A stretch of DNA of 42,780 nt from Ciceribacter sichuanensis (GCF_024055605.1 NZ_JAMXLX010000016.1:1-42780), one strand, 5' to 3'; positions 15,171 through 24,660 are shown, counted from the stretch's first letter. Made by a program: numbers and translations. Notes: a model not told the origin generated them from the letters alone.

Positions 15171-16016
15171 AGTACGCCTTCGTCGCCGAGCATCGACGGC
15201 AATTCTCGGTGCCATTGCCTGCATATTCATCCCAGCGGCTTCTATGCATGGCTCAAAGCTCCGCTGAGCAGGCGAGGCATCGAGGATAGGCGACAGACCG
15301 ACCTTTTGCGGAAGTCATGGGAGGAGAGCGGCAAGGTCTACGGCTATCGGAAGCTTCAAGACGACCTTCTCGACCAGGGCGAGATATGCTGCCCGAACCG
15401 GGTTGCGCGTCTGACCCGCCTTGCCGGGATCAAGGCTGAGATCGGCTACAAGCGCCGTCCCGGCATCTACGGCGGCAGGCCTTCCGTTGTGGTGGACAAC
15501 ACACTCGACCGGCAGTTCGACGTCGAGGCTGCGGACAGAGCCTGGGTCACGGATATTACCTATATCCGGACCTGTGAGGGCTTCGCCTATCTCGCAGTCG
15601 TCATTGATCTCTATTCTCGCCGGGTGATCGGTTGGGCACTGCAGAGCCGCCAGACCACGGACGTCGTGTTGCAGGCCCTGCTCATGGCCGTGTGGCGGCG
15701 CAAGCCAAGGGATCAGGTGCTGATCCATTCGGACCAGGGCTCGCAGTTCACCAGCATGGACTGGGCTTCATTCCTCAAGCACCACAATCTGGCTCATTCG
15801 ATGAGCCGACGAGGCAATTGCCACGACAACGCCGTGGCCGAGAGCTTCTTCAATCTTCTGAAGCGAGAGCGGATACGCCGCAATGTCTATCGCTCACGCG
15901 ATGAAGCCCGCGCGGACGTGTTCGACTACATCGAAATGTTCTATAACCCAAAACGCAAGCACGTCAGGAACGGGATGCTGTCGCCCGTTGAGTTCGAGAA
16001 GCAGCAGAAAATCTAA
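15167..16016 (+). pseudogene. IS3-family transposase OrfB, frameshifted near its start
   Basis: The first part reads VKYAFVAEHRRQFSVP from 15167, in the -1 frame relative to OrfA as expected. The homologous continuation HPSGFYAWLKAPLSRRG from about 15228 lies in another frame, so a few bases appear to be lost near 15212-15227. The rest is intact DDE integrase (WVTDITYI, then IHSDQGSQFTS, then NAVAESFFNLLK), running to a stop at 16016. An ATG at 15306 could start a shortened protein. The copy is probably unable to make a full OrfAB transposase unless the shift is a sequencing error. Confidence 0.72.
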
Positions 16017-16095
16017 CCCGAGGGTGTCTACGAAACTCGGGGCTATTCAACGGTTCTGAATAACAGACCACGGAAAAACGCTCGCTGGGGGAACT

Positions 16096-17292
16096 TTGAA
16101 CGTTGAATCTCAAACATTCAGGACACAAGCGGCACTCTTTCTAAGCCTGGCGGTCTTTACCACCGGGCAATCCTTCCTGCTTGTCGTCCTTCCTCCGCTG
16201 GGCCGGCGTCTGGGCTTCGCGGACCTCCATATCGGTGGCATACTCAGCCTGTCTGCTTTGCTGATAATGGTATCAGCACCTGCATGGGGCTACCTCAGTG
16301 AACGTGTCGGACGCCGTCCAGTTCTGTTGACGGCTCTTGCTGGCGCCACGTTGGGCTCCATGGGATTTGGAGTAATAGTTTATTTTCGACTGTCAGGTGT
16401 TTTGAGCGGTTTCGTGGCACTTATATTGATAGCCCTCGTCCGCGCAACTCAAACCTTGGTCACCAGCGGCATCTTGCCCGCAGCGCAAGCCTACATGGCC
16501 GACATTACCACTCCAGCGCAACGTGCAGGTGGCATGGGCACCCTCGGAGCAGCTATTGGTGTTGGCGCTATCGCCGGGGCAGCGCTCGCCTGGCGAGTTG
16601 CAGCAGGCAATCCGGCTCTGGCTTTCGCCGTCATCGCGATGCTGGCCGCCATTGCACTGTTGAGCATGCTCCTAGTCAAGGAACCTGTCCGCACGGCGTC
16701 AATGACGATTTCAGATGCCCGCCTGCCGCTTGGCCAGATATGGCCGTTCCTGGCGATCACGCTTGCGTCGATTTCTGCCTACAGCATCCTGCAACAGGTG
16801 ACGGCGCTCCGCTTGCAGGATTCGCTAGGCTTCAAGGTTGAGGAGTCGATCGCCCGCGGAGGCGCAGCGCTGATGGCGACGGCGCTTGCCATGATCGTGG
16901 TGCAGGCATGCGCGGTTCGCGTCTTCCGTTGGAAGGCCACTCGATTGCTGGGGGTCGGAGCGATCACGGCGGTCATTGCTATGCTGATCTGCACCTTCGT
17001 GACCACCTATTCTGCGATTTTCGCCACGTTGATCCTGCTCGGCATCGGTCTGGGTCTGATGCTGACCGGCAATCTCGCTTCGCTCAGCTTGCGGGCCGGA
17101 GTTGGCACCCAAGGCAAAGTTGCCGGTGTCAACGTCTTGGCACAAGGGCTGGGGCAGGCAATCGGGCCAATCGCCGGCGCTGGCCTCCACCGCGTATCGC
17201 CCCAGGTTCCGTTTCTGGCAGCAACAACCCTGCTTGCAATAGTGTGTTTGGTTGCGGTTCTTGCATGGAGATCTGCCGCGACAAACCCGTGA
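16096..17292 (+). CDS. MFS transporter (drug-efflux-like)
   Basis: A 398-residue major facilitator protein with about 12 hydrophobic segments. The loop between helices 2 and 3 has the MFS signature form GYLSERVGRRPVLL. The start is TTG at 16096, preceded by GGGGGA at a spacing of about five bases. It begins 45 bases after the IS3 element, so its native promoter may have been displaced and expression could depend on the IS. The substrate is not predictable. No partner gene is adjacent. Confidence 0.8.
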   Translation: MNVESQTFRTQAALFLSLAVFTTGQSFLLVVLPPLGRRLGFADLHIGGILSLSALLIMVSAPAWGYLSERVGRRPVLLTALAGATLGSMGFGVIVYFRLSGVLSGFVALILIALVRATQTLVTSGILPAAQAYMADITTPAQRAGGMGTLGAAIGVGAIAGAALAWRVAAGNPALAFAVIAMLAAIALLSMLLVKEPVRTASMTISDARLPLGQIWPFLAITLASISAYSILQQVTALRLQDSLGFKVEESIARGGAALMATALAMIVVQACAVRVFRWKATRLLGVGAITAVIAMLICTFVTTYSAIFATLILLGIGLGLMLTGNLASLSLRAGVGTQGKVAGVNVLAQGLGQAIGPIAGAGLHRVSPQVPFLAATTLLAIVCLVAVLAWRSAATNP

Positions 17293-17636
17293 TAGAGCAG
17301 CGTCGCCGGCAATGTTGGAACTATAAACTACAGGCGCCGCAAACTGGAATGTTCACGGTTCGTTCGACCTTGGCGTGTCTGGGGGAACAGTTCTTGTTCT
17401 GGCCCCTTCCACAAGCAGTGCAAGGCAAAGCCAAGCATTAGATCCCAAGAGGCCAAACGAAAATAGTGTCGGCGTTTTGCCGCTGGACACCGCTATTCTA
17501 AGCTCAGAACACGGCCATCCTGAAGAGGCGGCCTCCTTGGCCGCTGTCATCAAGACGAAGGATGATCTCGTCGTCGGCAAATGCAACCACACCACCCTTA
17601 TCCTCAAAAGACGAGCCACCAGTAATTCACCGAAAG
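17293..17636. other. Gap without a recognised gene
   Basis: About 340 bp between the MFS gene and the ScpB remnant. Open frames exist on both strands but none resembles a protein known to me, and no clear ribosome site or hairpin was found. It is probably debris from rearrangement. Confidence 0.4.
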
Positions 17637-17895
17637 CTATTCTTCTTCTGAATCGCCTTGAGGCTGAGCTTCCACGGCGACTTCCCTTCGGCTCAGCAAA
17701 CCCGCGTCCTCAAGCGCTTCGATGTTTGGCAGGTCGCGTAGCGTCTCCATGCCGAATGACGAGAGAAAGTGTGGTGTTGTCACATAGGTATAGGGCGCGC
17801 CCGGTGTTGGGCTGCGCGGCCCGGATGCAATGAAGCCGGCGCCGCGTAGCGTAGCGATCACATCGCGGCTGACTTCTTTGCCGAAGATCTTGGAC
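17637..17895 (-). pseudogene. ScpB-like chromosome segregation protein, C-terminal remnant
   Basis: The frame reads IFGKEVSRDVIATLRGAGFI, then PGAPYTYVTTPHFLSSFGME, then TLRDLPNIEALEDAGLL. This matches the second winged-helix domain and tail of ScpB, a subunit of the SMC-ScpAB condensin complex. The N-terminal half is missing: the frame is interrupted at 17896 by the IS6-family terminal repeat. No scpA or smc gene is nearby. The remnant is not expected to function and marks a broken junction, probably of plasmid origin. Confidence 0.7.
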
Positions 17896-18161
17896 GGGCC
17901 TGTCGCAAATTTCGTAATTGGTGGCCTGTTGACCATCAGTGGAGAAATTCCTGCTCCCGAATTATGGAGCGTACCGATGATTCTGAATGCCATTGCCGAG
18001 AAGTTGCAGCGCCAATCGAAGGACGACTTCAAGGGACGGCATTTCGAGGCGTGGCTCATTGTTCAGGCCGTTGCCTGGTACTTGCGTTATCCGCTGAGCT
18101 ATCGCAACTTGGAAGAGATGTTCCGAGAGCGCGGCTTCGAGGTGGATCACAGCACGATCAA

Positions 18162-19922
18162 CGACCTGTGAAGAAATCGCGCCGATCAGCTTGGACAGGC
18201 TGAGGATGACCTCGACGGCCCGCTTCAACGTCGGGAAAGAGCCGAATGTCAATTTGAATGGTTTTGGGGAGCTTTGCAGACGGCCTATGGCCTGGATTTC
18301 CCCCCCTACATTGCCAGACTTGGCTTCCAGCGGAGCCTGATCCATTGCCGAACGTTATAGGCGAGGATGGCCCATAGGGCTTCCGTCCGCGTCCTTTGAA
18401 GGACCCGTACACGGAAACGCCGCAGGCCAAGCTTGTCCTTCAGCCAGGCATTCACGAATTCTCCCACCCTTGCCCGTTCACGCATCAGACCACGTGCCTC
18501 GGCCGTCGTCTGACGTTCTCGGAAAGAACTGACGACTGGGTCTTCCTGCGTGACGACGATTGATCGTCCATATCGCTTGTTACTCGAGCAGCATTGTTGC
18601 CTGCTGGGGCAGGACCAGCAATCGTTTTGGTTTGCTTGGTAGCGCGTCATCTTTCTGCCTGGACGTGCAGAATGGCTGTGGCGGGCCGTAAGGTATTTTC
18701 CTTCCGGACAAACATAAACGTCGGAGCTCGGATCGTACCGGAACTGCTCGGGCAAGAAGGCTTCTGTAACGCCGGCGCGCTGGAACCGCTGCTTCACCCG
18801 ACCATCGGTTTGAACCCAAGGTCCGGCAAGCTCCACATTCATGTCGTGCGCCATCAGAACGTTCTGTCGACTTGTATAACCTGCATCCACCAACAATCTG
18901 TCAGGCAATTCGCCCAAGCGCTCTTCAATCTGCCGCATTGCAGCCGGCAGATATCCGTAGTCGGGCGCTGTTTGCCCAATGTCCACGCCAATGGCAATTC
19001 CGTGGCTGGTGTCAGTCACTATCTGGACATTGTAGCTCAAGGCATAGTGACCATCGCCGTGCCGCATGATCCGCGATTGCGGATCGCTCGAACTGGCGCC
19101 GATCTGGCGCTTATGTGAGTTCCCGTAGCCTGCAGGCTTATCAGCGCTAATCTGTCGAACGTTATCGAGTGCCTGCTCCAACCGTTCCACCCGCTCCCGG
19201 CGGGCTCGCGCCTGGGCGGCTTCGTGACGAGAGGTCGCCCCGCCTTCTCTTGGATCCCCCATTGAGGAAAGATGTTCCTTTGCGAACGCTAGATGTTTAA
19301 CGAGTTGATCCTCCTTCCGGAACGTACCTGATCCCGCCTGCGCTGCGATCTTGGTTCCGTCCAGTGTGGCGGCCTCCAATGAAATCAATCCCTCAGCACT
19401 CAATGCGGCAAGCAATTGTGTGAACAGGAGATCCAGGGCCGAATGATGCGCAACCCGAAAATCCGACAAGGTGTGATGATTGATGATCATTAGCCCTGCG
19501 AGCCACCGAAACCCAGGATCAAACGCCAAGCGCCGTTCGATCTCTCGAGCAGAGCCGATCCCACGACTATAAGCGTAGATCCATAGCGAAACCAGGAGCG
19601 CGGGGTCATAGGCCGGGCGACCAGCGGTGCCTTCAAACGACCCGACACGCGATGCGAACGCCGAAAGATCGAGGCGGCCGACTAGTTCCCAGATCGCGCG
19701 AACGGAATCATCGGGCCCAACCAGAAGCTCAACATCCAGCATCGTCTAGCACAACTGTCGACGATCGGCGTAGATCAGTCGAAGGGCCGGGTCGCCTGCA
19801 GGGGTATCAAAAACTCCACCGGATAGCCGGGCGTCAGGGGTGTCATTCATGCCAAAACCTCCCCAAATCACACTCCCAAACATAGCACGAAAGGGGGCTA
19901 AAGGCGATTTCTTCACAGGTCG
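18162..19922 (-). mobile_element. IS1182-family insertion sequence inside the IS6 element
   Basis: Inverted ends CGACCTGTGAAGAAATCGC are found at both sides. The 4-bp target TCAA is duplicated at 18158-18161 and 19923-19926. Removing the element and one TCAA restores the reading frame of the host transposase. The element is 1761 bp and carries one intact transposase gene, so it may still be active and is the most recent event in this nest. Confidence 0.9.
18306..19742 (-). CDS. IS1182-family transposase
   Basis: A 478-residue DDE transposase. The N-terminal domain has GTAGRPAYDPALLVSLWIYA, then REIERRLAFDPGFRWLAG, typical of IS1182/IS5-like proteins. LEAATLDGTKIAAQA contributes the first catalytic Asp, and LLVDAGYTSRQNV the second. 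The C-terminal region has WSCPSRQQCCSSNKRYGRS, a cysteine-rich patch usual in this family. The frame is uninterrupted and of normal length. It lies within perfect terminal repeats. Confidence 0.9.
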   Translation of the reverse strand: MLDVELLVGPDDSVRAIWELVGRLDLSAFASRVGSFEGTAGRPAYDPALLVSLWIYAYSRGIGSAREIERRLAFDPGFRWLAGLMIINHHTLSDFRVAHHSALDLLFTQLLAALSAEGLISLEAATLDGTKIAAQAGSGTFRKEDQLVKHLAFAKEHLSSMGDPREGGATSRHEAAQARARRERVERLEQALDNVRQISADKPAGYGNSHKRQIGASSSDPQSRIMRHGDGHYALSYNVQIVTDTSHGIAIGVDIGQTAPDYGYLPAAMRQIEERLGELPDRLLVDAGYTSRQNVLMAHDMNVELAGPWVQTDGRVKQRFQRAGVTEAFLPEQFRYDPSSDVYVCPEGKYLTARHSHSARPGRKMTRYQANQNDCWSCPSRQQCCSSNKRYGRSIVVTQEDPVVSSFRERQTTAEARGLMRERARVGEFVNAWLKDKLGLRRFRVRVLQRTRTEALWAILAYNVRQWIRLRWKPSLAM

Positions 19923-20643
19923 TCAACCGATGGGTCCTTGCCTGCGCGCCGATGATCGAGAAACGGTAGCGCCAGTTCCGCAGCCCCCATTGCGGTTCGG
20001 TTCGCACTGACGAAACCTACGTCAAGATCCGCGGCAAGTGGCGCTACCTGTACCGCGCCATAGATAAGCATGGAAATCCGGTGGATTTCCTTCTGACCGC
20101 AAAACGTGACCTGGATGCCGCCAAGAGGTTCTTCCGCAAGATGCTCAAGCACGAGCCCCTGCTGTCGCCGGGCAAGATCGGTACCGACGGCGCAAATACC
20201 TTCCCCTCAACGATCAAAACAGCCGTCGATGATTGGCTCTTGCGTCCCGACCCAGTGCACTACGTTACCAAGCATCTCCAGCAAGGCATCGAAAGCGACC
20301 ACTTTCGAGTAAAGAAGAACATGCCGAAGATCGGCGGCTTCCAATCGTTCAAGACGGCCCGGCGAAGCATTGCCGGTTTCGAAGCAATGCTCTGGTTGCG
20401 GAAAGGTTTTGGCTTTTCCGGCAATTGGAGCGTCAACCACCAGAATGAACTCCTCGCGTACCTCTTCGGACTTCAAAAGGTTAACAAAGCGTGAAAATCA
20501 TGACGATCACAGGCTAGGTTCAACCTACTGAAGGGTTTGCGACAGGCCCCTCCTGGCTGACCATGCGAACAGGGGGGGACTGATGCGCTTTGTGGGCCTC
20601 AATCGAAGAAGGTTCGACAGGGGCGCAGCAATGCCAGTGACGC

Positions 20644-22890
20644 TCAACGCGTTACGATAGCCTTTCGCACCTTTGCCGGGGTCAATGGCATGTCAGTGAA
20701 ACGTATGCCGGTGGCATCCGCCAGAGCGTTGGCGAGAGCAGCGGAGGTCGGCCCCTGCCCGCACTCCGCGACACCAAGGAACGGTTTTCCCGGCTGCGGG
20801 ATGACGGCGACATCAACCCGCTGTGGAACTTCGAGGAACCTCAGAATGGGGTAAGCGCTCCAATCGAAGGTTGTCCGGATTTTTCCGTCGTTCAACGAAG
20901 CTTCATGCACGCACCAGCTGAGTGATTGCAGGATCGCACCCTCGGCTTGGTTGATCACGCCGTTCGGCGAAACCACCTCGCCACAATCGATTGCGGCATT
21001 CACTCTTTCCACGGCGATCATGCCGGTATCCCGATTGACACTGATCTCCATGAACACCGCGCAATACGCGCCGAGGTTCTTGTATCTTGCAAACGCCATC
21101 CCGAACCCGTGCAGGGGCTTGGATTTCTCGCGCTCCTTCCAGCCGAACTTGTCCGCTGCGGTTTGCATCACACCGCGAGCGCGATCGTCGCGCATGTGGT
21201 TCAGCCGCAATTCGAGCGGATCGATTTTGCCGGCAGACGCCAGTTCATCAAAGGTGCTTTCGATCGAGAAGACGTTGAGATGCGCGCCAAGAGAGCGCAA
21301 TGCCGAAACGCGGATGGGCATGTCCTTTATGAAGTGATAGATCACGTTCATGTTGGGAAGGTCGTAGAGCGGGTTCGAATTGCGACTGCCGTCGCCTTCC
21401 GGCATCGGGATAGGCTTGCCCTCGGGCATTTCGAATGGCGGCACCACCTCGTTTCCAACCAGGACGCCTCCCGCGCCAACCGGCCTGTTGTTGTGCGGGT
21501 TGCTCCACACCCCGTAATTCCACCGGACGATGCGGTTGGTGTCATCGAGAGCGGCGTCCACCTCCGTCACCATGCCCGGGCCCAGCGGCTCCCAGCCAAA
21601 CTCCTGCTCTCTCATCCACTGCAGGCGCACCGGTCGCCCCGGTACGGCCATGGCCAGGAAAGCGGCTTCGGCCGCGACGTCATCGGCACCGTTTTGCCCG
21701 TAACATCCCGCACCTTCCACATGGATTGCACGGATCTTGTCGATTGGCCGGTTGAGAAGCTGCGCGGCCACGCGGCGGACATCGTAGGTCCCCTGGCTAT
21801 GCGTCCAGATCGTCAGCAGGTCATCCTTGAGCCACGCAACGGCGCATGAGGGTCCAATCGAGCCATGACTGATCCAGTGGCGGGAATAGCTTTGTCTGAC
21901 CGCCCTGACCGGATTGGCCACCGCATTGGCCGTATCGAGAATGACGATGTCCCTTGCGGGAAGCGATTTCAGCGTGTCCGAGACTGAACCGTTTGGAAAT
22001 GGTTTTGCCGACGGTTCGAATTCGGAGGCCTGCAATTTGCGCATCAGCTTGATCGCATCCCATTCCTTCTCGGCAAGAATGGCGGCGAAATCTCCGTTCT
22101 GGACGAATTTGGCGACACCGGTCATCGCCTCGATTTCATGGGCTGGCGGGAGTCGAAGGCGCGTGCCCTCGCTTGGCCCCCGCAGCACTCTCGCATGAAG
22201 CATGCCCGGCAACCGCATGTCGTGAATGAAGGCGGCCCCTCCCGTCGTTTTGGCCGGGATATCGAGGCGTGGCAGATTGCGTCCCATCGTCCTGAATTCG
22301 GATGTCTGCCGAAGCGGCGCGTTCGCGATCGCTTCAACATGGAGGTCCAGGGCCCCCGCAATTTCGCCATAACCGACGCGGCGCCCCTCCTTCGTGAGGA
22401 TCGAACCCTTGCCATCGGTTTCCAACTCCTCAAGCGGCGTTCCAAGCCTGATCGAGGCTTGCTGCAAAAGCAGCATTCGCACGTTTGCGGCGGCGTTTCG
22501 AATTGCGGTTCCACTGTCCTGCATCGAGTGGCTGCCTGCCGTCAGACCTTCGTCGGGCGTTCGCAGGGTGTCCACCGTCACAAGGTGAAGGTCGGATGGG
22601 CTGAGATCGAGTTCCTCCGCTGCCACCTGTGTCAGCGCGGTTCGTATCCCTTGGCCCAGTTCTGCCTTGCCGGTATAGACGGTCGCCCTGCCCTGCTCAT
22701 CGATCTGGATCCAGGAATCGAGGAACGGCGAGGATTTCAGGCTCCCGGGCAGGTCGGGCGCGAGGGCGGTCGGTCCGGGGCCGCCCTCTCCGCCTCCAGT
22801 CAGTTGCGCCAAGGCGGGACGGGTGATCGAGAACGCCACCGCGATCCCGCTTGCAGCAAGGAACGAGCGCCTTGTAAGTCGATTGTTCAT
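20644..22890 (-). CDS. Molybdopterin-binding subunit of aldehyde/isoquinoline-type dehydrogenase
   Basis: A 748-residue xanthine-oxidase-family large subunit of the isoquinoline 1-oxidoreductase beta type. The N-terminus, RLTRRSFLAASGIAVAFS, is a Tat signal, so the folded cofactor-loaded enzyme is exported to the periplasm. GKAELGQGIRTALTQVAAEE near residue 75 and GVAECGQGPTSAALANALAD near the C-terminus are conserved cofactor-contact segments; the latter holds the usual catalytic Glu region. It is the last gene of the three-gene operon, starting 4 bases after the 2Fe-2S gene. The substrate (aldehyde, N-heterocycle or similar) cannot be fixed from sequence. No FAD subunit is present, consistent with electron transfer to cytochrome c. 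Confidence 0.88.
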   Translation of the reverse strand: MNNRLTRRSFLAASGIAVAFSITRPALAQLTGGGEGGPGPTALAPDLPGSLKSSPFLDSWIQIDEQGRATVYTGKAELGQGIRTALTQVAAEELDLSPSDLHLVTVDTLRTPDEGLTAGSHSMQDSGTAIRNAAANVRMLLLQQASIRLGTPLEELETDGKGSILTKEGRRVGYGEIAGALDLHVEAIANAPLRQTSEFRTMGRNLPRLDIPAKTTGGAAFIHDMRLPGMLHARVLRGPSEGTRLRLPPAHEIEAMTGVAKFVQNGDFAAILAEKEWDAIKLMRKLQASEFEPSAKPFPNGSVSDTLKSLPARDIVILDTANAVANPVRAVRQSYSRHWISHGSIGPSCAVAWLKDDLLTIWTHSQGTYDVRRVAAQLLNRPIDKIRAIHVEGAGCYGQNGADDVAAEAAFLAMAVPGRPVRLQWMREQEFGWEPLGPGMVTEVDAALDDTNRIVRWNYGVWSNPHNNRPVGAGGVLVGNEVVPPFEMPEGKPIPMPEGDGSRNSNPLYDLPNMNVIYHFIKDMPIRVSALRSLGAHLNVFSIESTFDELASAGKIDPLELRLNHMRDDRARGVMQTAADKFGWKEREKSKPLHGFGMAFARYKNLGAYCAVFMEISVNRDTGMIAVERVNAAIDCGEVVSPNGVINQAEGAILQSLSWCVHEASLNDGKIRTTFDWSAYPILRFLEVPQRVDVAVIPQPGKPFLGVAECGQGPTSAALANALADATGIRFTDMPLTPAKVRKAIVTR

Positions 22891-22894
22891 GACA

Positions 22895-23365
22895 TCACCC
22901 CTGCTTCACCAATTCGTCGCTCGCGCGCCGGACTGCGCGCAGGATCCGCACATGGGTTCCGCATCGGCAGAGATTGGGCTGCATATGCGTTCGAATTTCC
23001 TCATCGGTCGGCCGCGGATTCCTATCCAGCAGCGATTGTGCGCGCATGATCATGCCCGCGATACAGTAGCCGCACTGGGCAGCCTGCTCGTCTTGAAACG
23101 CCTTCTGCAGCACGCCGGGCGCGTCGATCGTTCCCAGCCCTTCGAGGGTGCGCACCGGCCGGTCCCCGATCGCGCCGACAGGCGTCAGACAGGAAAAGAC
23201 CGCAGTGCCGTTAATATGTACGGTGCAGGCGCCGCATTGGCCCAATCCGCAACCATACTTCGCGCCGTTGAGTTCCAACTCATCGCGCAGGACGTAGAGC
23301 AACGGCGTGTCCGGGCTCGACTCGATCTTGCGTGGCTGCCCGTTTACGACAATGGATAGGGTCAT
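22895..23365 (-). CDS. 2Fe-2S subunit of the molybdenum dehydrogenase
   Basis: A 156-residue small subunit with two 2Fe-2S clusters. The plant-ferredoxin-type N-terminal site is CGLGQCGACTVHI near residue 40, with a further Cys near residue 60. The C-terminal four-helix domain has CGYCIAGMI and CRCGTH. It passes electrons from the molybdenum centre to the cytochrome. Its ATG overlaps the stop of the cytochrome gene (23362-23365), showing coupled translation. It has no signal peptide and would be carried out with the Tat-tagged large subunit. Confidence 0.92.
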   Translation of the reverse strand: MTLSIVVNGQPRKIESSPDTPLLYVLRDELELNGAKYGCGLGQCGACTVHINGTAVFSCLTPVGAIGDRPVRTLEGLGTIDAPGVLQKAFQDEQAAQCGYCIAGMIMRAQSLLDRNPRPTDEEIRTHMQPNLCRCGTHVRILRAVRRASDELVKQG

Positions 23366-24660
23366 TCCTGGTTCTCCTTCCTGATCTCACGCACGCTCTT
23401 CTCGAGGTCCTGCCATGGAGCCTTCGACGTGAAACGAGAGCGGGTGTAGGCCAATAGATCAGCGACCTGGGTGTCGGTGAGGTTGTCCGTGAACGCGGGC
23501 ATGTAGGGCGCGTTGCTCCCCACCGGCGCCTTGATACCCTGCAAGACGGCCTGAATTGAATTGCGGGGGTCGTCGGAATTCAGGTCCGAGGTCGCGGACA
23601 ACAGCGGTCTTCCCCGGATAGCCATGGGACTTTTCGGCTCGTGACAGCCTGCGCAGGCACCGCGAAAGAATTCATCCGCCCCGCCGTGCCGTGATGAGGC
23701 GTCGGCATTGTCGATCGCCATGTCCTGCGACGGCGCGGGTCGAACCCCGGCTGGATGCATGATCGCATCGATATAGGTCGCAATCGCTGTGACATCCTGT
23801 TCGTTCAGTCTCGACAGGCCCTCGGTTACAGGGCCCATCGGCCCAGCCGCAGTGCTGTGAGCCGAACTCGTTCCGGTCGCAAGGTATTCGGTCAGCGTGT
23901 CGACGTTCCACCGTGCGGCGGAGGGATTGCTTGCATTCAGGGGCGCGGCATTCCAGCCCTCGGCGATACCTCCGGCAAACAGCTGGTTCCATCTCTCGCC
24001 GCCGAGAAGATTGCGAGGCGTATGGCAGGCGCCGCAATGCGCCAGCCCGTCAACGAGATATCTGCCCCGGTTCCAGGCCGGCGATTGAGCCGCATCTTCC
24101 TGCGGCGGACCACCATGCAGGAACAGCAGCTTCCAGCCAGCGAGCGATTGGCGAAAGCCGAGACCCGGGAGAAGCCGGTTTTCCGGTGCCACTTCCGCAA
24201 CGGCCTCGCGCGACATCAGGAAGGCGTAGATCGCATCGACGTCATCGTCCTTCACCTTGATGAAGTGTTCATAGGGCAGAGCGGGATAGAGATGAGTGCC
24301 GTCGCGGCCGACACCTTGCTTGACAGCTCGCCGAAACGCTTCGGCCGACCAATTACCGATGCCTGTCTTTTCATCGGGGGTGATGTTGGTGGAGTACAGG
24401 GTGCCGAATGGCGTCGGCAGAGGCCGCGACCCGGCGAATGGTTGCCCCTTATCGGCCGTGTGGCAGACAATGCAATCTCCAACGGTCGCCAACTGCTCGC
24501 CCCGCTGGATCTGTTCCGGAGAGAACGAGGAGGCCACGGGGCGTGGGATTGCGGGGATTTCCGGCTCATAAACCAGCCATGCGGCGAAACCGAGACCCAG
24601 GGCGCCGGCGGCACAGAGCACGGCCGCTCCACCCCAAAGAAGTCGTTTGCTCGGATGCAT
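23362..24660 (-). CDS. Tri-haem cytochrome c subunit of the molybdenum dehydrogenase
   Basis: A 432-residue c-type cytochrome with three haem sites: CIVCH near residue 63, CGACH near 210 and CAGCH near 335. The N-terminal hydrophobic helix (about residues 8-30) is an uncleaved anchor or signal. This layout matches the cytochrome subunits of membrane-bound alcohol and aldehyde dehydrogenases, which pass electrons to ubiquinone or a terminal oxidase. The start at 24660 is preferred because GAGGCGAAGAG precedes it; an in-frame ATG at 24705 would add 15 residues ahead of the signal. It is the promoter-proximal gene of the operon. The upstream region is only about 175 bp before an IS6 element. Confidence 0.88.
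   Translation of the reverse strand: MHPSKRLLWGGAAVLCAAGALGLGFAAWLVYEPEIPAIPRPVASSFSPEQIQRGEQLATVGDCIVCHTADKGQPFAGSRPLPTPFGTLYSTNITPDEKTGIGNWSAEAFRRAVKQGVGRDGTHLYPALPYEHFIKVKDDDVDAIYAFLMSREAVAEVAPENRLLPGLGFRQSLAGWKLLFLHGGPPQEDAAQSPAWNRGRYLVDGLAHCGACHTPRNLLGGERWNQLFAGGIAEGWNAAPLNASNPSAARWNVDTLTEYLATGTSSAHSTAAGPMGPVTEGLSRLNEQDVTAIATYIDAIMHPAGVRPAPSQDMAIDNADASSRHGGADEFFRGACAGCHEPKSPMAIRGRPLLSATSDLNSDDPRNSIQAVLQGIKAPVGSNAPYMPAFTDNLTDTQVADLLAYTRSRFTSKAPWQDLEKSVREIRKENQE

Larger units (their letters stand above)
14841..16050 (+). mobile_element. IS3-family insertion sequence
   Basis: Terminal inverted repeats begin TTGAATAGCCCC on both sides and continue imperfectly for about 30 bases (GTAGACGCCTTC versus GTAGACACCCTC). 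The element is about 1.21 kb with orfA and orfB in the usual arrangement. No convincing target duplication flanks it, which fits a deletion or rearrangement after insertion. Confidence 0.88.
17977..20494 (+). pseudogene. IS6-family transposase, split by insertion and carrying a nonsense codon
   Basis: The 5' part (17977-18161) encodes DDFKGRHFEAWLIVQAVAWY, then LSYRNLEEMFRERGFEVDHS, the N-terminal zinc-finger/HTH region. The 3' part (19923-20494) continues the same frame after the inserted element, with DETYVKIRGKWRYLYRAID as the first catalytic Asp motif. The frame has an in-frame TAG at 19967-19969, in ...APMIEKR*RQF..., where family members have Leu. Thus the gene is dead for two independent reasons. 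Joining the parts across the insertion restores STINRWVLACAP, typical of IS26-like proteins. Confidence 0.85.
17896..20549 (+). mobile_element. IS6-family element interrupted by an IS1182-family element
   Basis: The ends carry GGGCCTGTCGCAAA and its inverse (20536-20549). Without the 1761-bp insertion and its 4-bp duplication the element would be about 0.89 kb, normal for IS6. The flanking 8-mers (17888-17895 and 20550-20557) do not match, so no target duplication remains, which suggests replicative cointegration or deletion. The terminal repeats differ from those of the other IS6-type copies in the window. Confidence 0.85.

Noticed and set aside
24173..24186. CCGGTTTTCCGG, resembling the activator palindrome core
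   Set aside because: It has four T instead of three, lacks the outer arms, and lies inside the cytochrome c coding sequence away from any sigma-54 promoter.
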